This document shows positions 59,041-64,000 of a DNA stretch of 64,000 nucleotides, piece after piece. Each line of letters starts with the position of its first letter. The stretch's first letter is position 1. The translations under genes and the position numbers were made by a program. The notes under the pieces were generated by a model, which was given only the letters and a program-made list of their open reading frames with translations, searched no databases and was not told where the DNA came from. Origin of the DNA: JBNPEO01 sp050490315 (GTDB taxonomy: Bacteria; Actinomycetota; Actinomycetes; Actinomycetales; Micrococcaceae); contig NZ_JBNPEO010000004.1 of NCBI RefSeq assembly GCF_050490315.1, positions 62,001-126,000 on the forward strand, written 5' to 3'.

Positions 59041-59555
59041 CTGAAGCCGTCGCGCTCGTACAAGGTGTTGAGCTTGGCCATGTGCTGAGCCAACGCCTCG
59101 AGCTCGACGACGGGCCACTCACCCAAACGCTCTCGAAACACTTCTCGCCGAGCGTCTTGTACATGGTGCATTTTCTCCTCACCGGATTCGGTGAGGCTGA
59201 TGGTCTGCGCCCTGCCGTCGAGCGGGTCCGCCCGCTTAACCACCAGGCCAATCCGCTCCAAGAAAGTGATTTGCCTGCTGACGGATGGTTTTCCAACACC
59301 CAAATAGGCTGCGAGCTCAGTGAGGCGCATGGGCCCCTCTTTGCGCAAGATGGTCAACAATCCATAAGCGGCGGGGTCCATATCAGGATGAACCTGACGC
59401 GAGAGCCTGTGCGAGATGGACCTGCCTCGACGCCACAAAACACTCAGCTGTTGTTCTACTGAACGGACAATGGCGTCCCGAGCTTCATCGCTTTCACCGT
59501 TGCCAGTTGGTTCGCTTGGCGGCATGCTGGCGGCGGGCGTGGATGAATTGCTCAT
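59028..59555 (-). CDS. MarR family transcriptional regulator
   Basis: 175 residues. A roughly 30-residue Ser/Pro-rich N-terminus precedes a winged-helix MarR domain (LTELAAYLGVGKPSVSRQIT, then FLERIGLVVKRADPLDGRAQ and the wing TISLTESGEE). It is a classical MarR repressor of unknown target. The ATG at 59555 is set by the TAGAAT box 7 nt upstream. It is divergent from the DUF3046 gene with about 40 bp between starts, so it may regulate that gene or itself. Confidence 0.88.
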   Translation of the reverse strand: MSNSSTPAASMPPSEPTGNGESDEARDAIVRSVEQQLSVLWRRGRSISHRLSRQVHPDMDPAAYGLLTILRKEGPMRLTELAAYLGVGKPSVSRQITFLERIGLVVKRADPLDGRAQTISLTESGEEKMHHVQDARREVFRERLGEWPVVELEALAQHMAKLNTLYERDGFSRDE

Positions 59556-59562
59556 ACTCACC

Positions 59563-59568
59563 ATTCTA
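59563..59568 (-). promoter_or_regulatory. Leaderless -10 box of marR
   Basis: Minus strand TAGAAT, 7 nt (GGTGAGT), ATG at 59555. Confidence 0.6.
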
Positions 59569-59596
59569 AAGTGGCGTGCCGTGAGAGACTGACTCA

Positions 59597-59821
59597 GTGC
59601 GAATGAGTGAGTTTTGGCGATTGATGGATGACGAATTTGGTGCAGGCTACTCTCGTGTAGTGGCATCGACCATAACTCTCGCTGCTTTCCCCGGGAAGAC
59701 CGCTATGGAAGCCCTCGCAGCGGGGGAGCGCCCCAAAAGTGTTTGGTTGGCAGTGTGTGACGTCCAAGACGTCCCCGCCTACCGCCGGCTCGGCCGGGAC
59801 ATAAAACCAAAGGATATCTAG
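59597..59821 (+). CDS. DUF3046 domain protein
   Basis: 74 residues, nearly all of it the DUF3046 domain (RMSEFWRLMDDEFGAGYSRV, then GERPKSVWLAVCDVQDVPAY). It is an actinobacterial small protein of unknown function encoded just upstream of recA (Rv2738c position). GTG start; an ATG two codons later is possible. Confidence 0.88.
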   Translation: MRMSEFWRLMDDEFGAGYSRVVASTITLAAFPGKTAMEALAAGERPKSVWLAVCDVQDVPAYRRLGRDIKPKDI

Positions 59822-59851
59822 GCCTGACCTTTGACACGCCCAGCGGATTGT

Positions 59852-59867
59852 TCGAATATCTGTTCGG
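59852..59867. promoter_or_regulatory. LexA (SOS) box upstream of recA
   Basis: TCGAAT-ATCT-GTTCGG agrees at 10 of 12 arm positions with the actinobacterial/Bacillus-type LexA consensus TCGAAC-N4-GTTCGA. It lies about 195 bp before the recA start and overlaps a possible -35, with an AT-rich -10 (GATATATG) just downstream. Confidence 0.75.
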
Positions 59868-60061
59868 ATAGATATATGCTCCTTGAGAGAAGTTGAACCA
59901 CGGACTCCGCGAGATTTTCCAAGAAATTTTCGACGTTTATCCACATAGGGAGTCTGGGCCGTTCAAATTGTCTTAGGCCGCGGATAGCTTCGGTTAGGAC
60001 AGCAAATACAAGGATCGCCGCTGCGGCGCTGGTCCAGAGCAGAAAGCATTAGAGGTGGACC

Positions 60062-61120
60062 ATGGCGGCAGCACCAGATCGTGAAAAAGCGCTTGAAGCA
60101 GCGCTTGCACAGATTGATAAGCAGTATGGCAAGGGCTCAATCATGCGGCTCGGTGATGAGATTCGTGCGCCCATTGAAGTGATCCCTACCGGTTCCATCG
60201 CCTTGGATGTGGCTCTGGGTATAGGTGGCCTGCCTCGCGGTCGTGTTGTAGAGATCTACGGCCCGGAGTCATCAGGTAAAACCACTGTGGCTCTTCACGC
60301 TGTGGCCAACGCTCAGCGCAATGGTGGAATCGCCGCATTTATTGATGCCGAGCATGCCCTAGATCCCGAATACGCTGCCAAGCTTGGTGTGGACACTGAC
60401 GCACTCTTGGTCTCTCAGCCTGACACCGGCGAGCAAGCACTTGAAATCATGGACATGCTTATTGGTTCAGGTTCCTTGGACATTGTGGTCATTGACTCCG
60501 TAGCGGCCCTTGTTCCTCGCGCTGAAATCGAAGGCGAAATGGGTGACAGCCACGTTGGTCTGCAGGCCCGCTTGATGTCGCAAGCGCTGCGTAAGATCAC
60601 CGGTCGTTTGAGCCAGACCAAAACCACTGCAATCTTTATCAACCAGCTGCGTGAAAAGATCGGCGTTTTCTTTGGCTCCCCGGAAACCACCACCGGTGGT
60701 AAGGCGCTGAAGTTCTACGCCTCGGTTCGCATTGACGTTCGTCGAATCCAGACCTTGAAGGAAGGCGCCGATTCGGTCGGTAACCGCACCAAGGCCAAGA
60801 TCGTTAAGAACAAGATGGCCCCGCCCTTTAAGGTCGCCGAGTTCGACATCATCTATGGTTCCGGTATTTCCCGTGAGGGCGGCATCATTGATATGGGTGT
60901 TGAGCATGGTTTGATCAAGAAGTCCGGCTCATGGTTCACCTATGACGGTGACCAGCTGGGCCAAGGTATGGAAAACTCTCGCCGCTTCTTGCGTGACAAC
61001 CCCGAGCTGGCAGATGAGCTTGAGCGTTTGATCAAGGAAAAGCTGGGTGTTGGAGTGAAGCCCGTCGCTGCTGACGAGGGCAAAGACAACCCTAAGCTGA
61101 AGGCCGTTGACGGCTTCTAA
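60062..61120 (+). CDS. recA: Recombinase RecA
   Basis: 352 residues, no intein. Walker A in EIYGPESSGKTTVALHAVA, the L1/L2 DNA loops (IEGEMGDSHVGLQARLMSQA; FINQLREKIGVFFGSPETTT), and the C-terminal domain. It forms the filament for strand exchange and LexA cleavage. An SOS box lies upstream, and AGAGGTGG precedes the ATG. It overlaps recX by 14 nt. Confidence 0.97.
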   Translation: MAAAPDREKALEAALAQIDKQYGKGSIMRLGDEIRAPIEVIPTGSIALDVALGIGGLPRGRVVEIYGPESSGKTTVALHAVANAQRNGGIAAFIDAEHALDPEYAAKLGVDTDALLVSQPDTGEQALEIMDMLIGSGSLDIVVIDSVAALVPRAEIEGEMGDSHVGLQARLMSQALRKITGRLSQTKTTAIFINQLREKIGVFFGSPETTTGGKALKFYASVRIDVRRIQTLKEGADSVGNRTKAKIVKNKMAPPFKVAEFDIIYGSGISREGGIIDMGVEHGLIKKSGSWFTYDGDQLGQGMENSRRFLRDNPELADELERLIKEKLGVGVKPVAADEGKDNPKLKAVDGF

Positions 61121-61646
61121 GGACTGGCGAAAGCCAGTAGAGCTGGATGAAGATGCGGACCCCGTTGCGGTAGCGCGCGCCATCGTTTTACGTCAGTTGA
61201 CCGCGGCTCCTCGCAGTCGCGGTCAACTGGCTACGAAGCTTGCGCAGCGCGGTGTTCCAGAGCATGCTGCCGAGCAAGTTCTTGACCGCTTTGAAGAACT
61301 AAAACTTATTGATGACGCTGAGTTTGCGCAGTTATGGGTTCGAAGCCGTTCTGAGCATCGTTCTCTAGCCAAAGGCGCCCTTCGCCGCGAGCTTGCGGAT
61401 AAAGGTATTGCTCCCGAACTCGCCGAAGAAGCACTGGGGCAACTCAGTGACGAGCAAGAAGTACGGCAAGCCAAGGAGCTGCTGACGCGCAAGCTCCGTT
61501 CAGCGAAGGCCCCGGAGGGGCGCGAGGAGCGGGACAAATTGGTTCGTAGACTCGCCTCCATGCTTGCCCGCAAAGGCTACGCTCCCGGCATGGCCTTCCA
61601 GCTCACGAATGAAGCCTTACAAAAGTGGCAAGGCAGCGAACTTTAG
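61107..61646 (+). CDS. recX: Regulatory protein RecX
   Basis: 179 residues of three-helix repeats (RGQLATKLAQRGVPEHAAEQ, LKLIDDAEFAQLWVRSRS, LRRELADKGIAPELAEEAL). It inhibits RecA filaments. TTG start at 61107 inside the recA 3' end, in a different frame, so translation is coupled; other starts nearby would shorten the family N-terminus. Confidence 0.9.
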   Translation: MTASKDWRKPVELDEDADPVAVARAIVLRQLTAAPRSRGQLATKLAQRGVPEHAAEQVLDRFEELKLIDDAEFAQLWVRSRSEHRSLAKGALRRELADKGIAPELAEEALGQLSDEQEVRQAKELLTRKLRSAKAPEGREERDKLVRRLASMLARKGYAPGMAFQLTNEALQKWQGSEL

Positions 61647-61662
61647 GCCTCAGATAAGCCGG

Positions 61663-61668
61663 TACCCT
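61663..61668 (+). promoter_or_regulatory. Leaderless -10 box of miaB
   Basis: TACCCT, 6 nt (TAATGG), GTG at 61675. Confidence 0.5.
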
Positions 61669-61674
61669 TAATGG

Positions 61675-63258
61675 GTGAGTTTGACCCAGCCTGAAACCAT
61701 GACCGAATCTTCCGAAGCTACGTTTATTCAAGCCGTGACGGATGCAGCAGCCTCCGCTGGCCAAGAGCGCCAACGCACCTATCAAGTGCGCACTTTCGGC
61801 TGCCAAATGAACGTCCACGATTCCGAGCGTATGGCCGGCCTTCTCGAAGACGCAGGTATGGTGGCCTCCACCGATGACGTGGCTGACGTTGTGGTTTTTA
61901 ACACCTGTGCAGTACGCGAAAACGCTGACAACAAGCTCTACGGAAACTTAGGAATGCTGGCCTCGGTCAAGGCCGCTAACCCAGGCATGCAGATTGCCGT
62001 GGGTGGGTGCTTAGCCCAGAAAGACCGCGACACCATCTTGCGCAAAGCCCCTTGGGTAGACGCAGTATTTGGAACGCACAATGTTGGCGCCCTGCCCACG
62101 CTCTTGGAGCGGGCCCGCCACAACAACGAAGCGCAACTGGAGATCCTCGAATCCCTCGATGTTTTCCCCTCCACCTTGCCCACTAAACGTGACTCGGTCT
62201 ACTCCGCGTGGGTTTCCATCTCGGTTGGCTGTAACAACACCTGCACGTTCTGCATTGTCCCTTCGCTGCGAGGCAAAGAGAAAGACCGTCGCCCCGGGGA
62301 AATCTTGGCAGAAATTCAGGCACTCGTTGATGACGGTGCCATCGAAGTCACTTTGCTGGGACAAAACGTAAACTCTTATGGCGTCGAGTTCGGTGAGCGC
62401 GATGCTTTTAGTAAGCTCTTGCGAGCCTGCGGCGAGATCGAGGGTCTAGAGCGGGTGCGCTTCACTAGTCCCCACCCGGCTGCCTTCACAGACGACGTGA
62501 TTGATGCCATGGCTGAAACTCCCAACGTGATGCCGCAACTGCATATGCCGTTGCAATCTGGCTCGGACAAAATCCTCAAGGACATGCGCCGGTCCTACCG
62601 TTCCACCAAGTTCTTGGGCATCTTGGACAAAGTCCGCGAGCGTATGCCTGACGCTGCCATTTCCACGGACATCATTGTGGGTTTCCCCGGAGAAACGGAA
62701 GAGGATTTCCAAGCAACTTTGGACGTGGTGGAAAAATCCCGGTTCGCCACAGCCTTCACCTTCCAGTACTCCAAACGTCCTGGAACACCTGCCGCAGAGC
62801 TCGAAAACCAGCTGCCCAAGGCAGTGGTGCAGGAGCGCTTCGAGCGCCTTACGGCCCTGCAAGACCGTATTGCTGCAGAAGAGAACGCAAAACAAGTTGG
62901 CAAGCGCGTAGAAGTTATGGTGACGGCTCACGCGGGCCGTAAGTCTGAGCAAACCCACCGCTTGACTGGCCGTTCCAAAGATCAGCGGCTTGTTCACTTC
63001 TCTGTACCGGAAGGCGCTGAACAGCCCCGCCCGGGCGATCTGGTGACAGTGACCATCACGGACGCCGCTGCCTTCCACCTGGTTGCAGATCCGGCCAACG
63101 CCTCCGAATACACTCTGCGGCGTTCCCGTGCAGGCGACGCTTGGGACCGTTCGCAAGCAGATTCATGTGGTGTCCCGGTTGCCCCCGGTACTCCGTCAAA
63201 CGCAACGCGCAAGGGCGTTTCTTTGGGAATGCCGTCGCTGCCAGCACCCCGCAGGTGA
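61675..63258 (+). CDS. miaB: tRNA-2-methylthio-N6-dimethylallyladenosine synthase
   Basis: 527 residues, radical SAM methylthiotransferase. The N-terminal domain has its three cysteines (TFGCQMNVHDSERMAG, NTCAVRENAD, VGGCLAQKD), the radical SAM motif is in GCNNTCTFCIVPSLRGKE, and a TRAM domain follows. It thiomethylates i6A37 of tRNAs and needs the product of miaA encoded next. The C-terminus has an extra ~40-residue Pro/Ser/Arg-rich tail (GVPVAPGTPSNATRKGVSLG). The GTG start has a leaderless box 6 nt upstream. Confidence 0.93.
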   Translation: MSLTQPETMTESSEATFIQAVTDAAASAGQERQRTYQVRTFGCQMNVHDSERMAGLLEDAGMVASTDDVADVVVFNTCAVRENADNKLYGNLGMLASVKAANPGMQIAVGGCLAQKDRDTILRKAPWVDAVFGTHNVGALPTLLERARHNNEAQLEILESLDVFPSTLPTKRDSVYSAWVSISVGCNNTCTFCIVPSLRGKEKDRRPGEILAEIQALVDDGAIEVTLLGQNVNSYGVEFGERDAFSKLLRACGEIEGLERVRFTSPHPAAFTDDVIDAMAETPNVMPQLHMPLQSGSDKILKDMRRSYRSTKFLGILDKVRERMPDAAISTDIIVGFPGETEEDFQATLDVVEKSRFATAFTFQYSKRPGTPAAELENQLPKAVVQERFERLTALQDRIAAEENAKQVGKRVEVMVTAHAGRKSEQTHRLTGRSKDQRLVHFSVPEGAEQPRPGDLVTVTITDAAAFHLVADPANASEYTLRRSRAGDAWDRSQADSCGVPVAPGTPSNATRKGVSLGMPSLPAPRR

Positions 63259-64000
63259 GTACAGCCGCACCAGAGGTGATTGCCGTCGTCGGACCTACCG
63301 GCTCTGGCAAGTCCGATCTTGGGGTGTCCTTGGCGCTGGAACTCGACGGCGAGGTGATTAATGCTGACGCCATGCAGTTCTACCGAGGTATGGACATCGG
63401 CACAGCCAAAATCACCATAAAAGAACGCCGAGGGGTCCCACACCACTTGCTGGACATCTTGGACATTCGCTCCGAGGCGAGTGTGGCGGACTATCAAAGC
63501 TCCGCACGCGCGATTATTGAGGACATCCATTCCCGCGGTAAGCGTGCCATCTTGGTGGGTGGATCCGGCCTCTACATCCGTGCTGCTTTGGATCATCTTG
63601 AGTTTCCTGGTCATGATCCTGAGGTCCGCAAAAGACTTGAAGCGGAACTGGAATCCGAAGGGCAAGCAGCACTGCTGGATCGCTTACGTAAGGTGGATGC
63701 GGTCTCGGCTGAACGCGTGGGCGATGCTCGGCGCATCATCCGCGCACTAGAGGTTTTTGAAATCAGCGGCCGGCCGTTCAGCTCCTACATGCCCGAACGC
63801 AACTATTTCCAAGCGGCGATACAGATTGGGCTCAACACCGAGCGCGAGCTGCTCCGCGAACGCCTTGGTGCCAGGGTCCACGCGATGGTGGATGCAGGGC
63901 TCCTCGAAGAAGTTCAGCGCCTAGATGCGCTTGGTCTGCGCGAAGGAAAAACGTCATCCCGCGCTTTGGGGTATTCACAGTTTTTGCAAGTGATCGACGG
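63255..64000 (+). CDS. miaA: tRNA dimethylallyltransferase (3' partial)
   Basis: The GTG at 63255 overlaps the miaB stop by 4 nt and the frame is open to the end of the window. The protein starts with the P-loop AVVGPTGSGKSDLGVSLALE, then NADAMQFYRGMDIGTAK, HHLLDILD, AILVGGSGLYIRAALD and the RIIRALEVFEISGRP stretch, all MiaA signatures. It adds the isopentenyl group to A37 using DMAPP, which is supplied by the dxr/ispG pathway. The end is outside the window. Confidence 0.93.
   Translation, partial: MSTAAPEVIAVVGPTGSGKSDLGVSLALELDGEVINADAMQFYRGMDIGTAKITIKERRGVPHHLLDILDIRSEASVADYQSSARAIIEDIHSRGKRAILVGGSGLYIRAALDHLEFPGHDPEVRKRLEAELESEGQAALLDRLRKVDAVSAERVGDARRIIRALEVFEISGRPFSSYMPERNYFQAAIQIGLNTERELLRERLGARVHAMVDAGLLEEVQRLDALGLREGKTSSRALGYSQFLQVID

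Noticed and set aside
1..64000. tRNA, rRNA, CRISPR, insertion sequence or prophage
   Set aside because: I looked for CCA-ended cloverleafs, repeat-spacer arrays, transposase motifs and terminal repeats and found none that I could support. A covariance-model and IS search would be decisive.

Overview
The window is a stretch of actinobacterial chromosome with moderately high GC. It most likely comes from the Micrococcaceae (Arthrobacter and relatives), though I cannot fix the genus. The case rests on gene order: dxr - rip1 - ispG - GNAT - proS - DUF4439 - rimP - nusA - ylxR - infB - rbfA - truB - ribF - rpsO - pnp - pepR - dapB - dapA - rnj - ftsK - pgsA - cinA - clgR - DUF3046 - recA - recX - miaB - miaA. 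This is the Actinobacteria core backbone, in the same order as the Rv2870c-Rv2727c arm of Mycobacterium tuberculosis. I see no rRNA, tRNA, CRISPR array, prophage or insertion sequence.

Layout. (1) 1-14163 is catabolic. It holds the end of an ActP/MctC-like carboxylate symporter, an Lrp/AsnC regulator divergent from a branched-chain 2-oxoacid dehydrogenase operon (E1alpha, E1beta, E2), and a TetR regulator divergent from a seven-gene run: methylcrotonyl-CoA carboxylase type accD1/accA1, an acyl-CoA dehydrogenase, CoA-transferase scoA/scoB, a MaoC hydratase and a CitE-like lyase. This set matches the M. tuberculosis leucine/itaconate locus (Rv2495c-Rv2504c). (2) 14223-20488 holds the MEP isoprenoid genes dxr and ispG around the rip1 site-2 protease, with an inserted SatD-like gene, a membrane-protein partner and a YciI protein. 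(3) 20475-22650 is a TetR-controlled ABC-2 exporter with a clear promoter and operator, followed by a 35-codon small ORF before proS. (4) 23119-28627 holds proS, a TSUP transporter, an aminoglycoside-phosphotransferase-fold protein and a DUF4439 protein. (5) 28046-38025 is the translation block rimP-nusA-ylxR-infB-rbfA-truB, two small membrane proteins, a DUF937 protein and ribF. (6) 38025-40162 holds kynA and kynU. (7) 40295-44479 holds rpsO, pnp and pepR. (8) 44501-50261 is a molybdenum-cofactor cluster (moaD, moaA, a membrane-anchored Mo-oxidoreductase, moeA, moaC, mog, moaE). (9) 50288-64000 holds lysine biosynthesis (dapB, dapA), RNase J, FtsK, PgsA, CinA, ClgR, a MarR regulator, DUF3046, recA/recX, miaB and the start of miaA.

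How the parts work together. Region 1 would carry leucine to acetyl-CoA and acetoacetate, and may also handle itaconate. Much of the rest is housekeeping, tightly packed, with many GTG/TTG starts and 1-14 nt overlaps. A recurrent feature is a TANNNT box 6 or 7 nt upstream of a start codon with no Shine-Dalgarno, which indicates leaderless transcription of at least a dozen genes here. It decides several starts (lrp, moaA, ftsK, dapA, marR).

The observations most worth a second look are: the SatD-like/DUF3307-like pair with its own overlapping palindrome; a 55-bp near-perfect palindrome ending one base before truB; a Tat-like RR motif inside a polytopic Mo-oxidoreductase; a 34-bp perfect palindrome in front of ftsK; an intrinsic terminator between nusA and ylxR; and the unannotated small ORF before proS.
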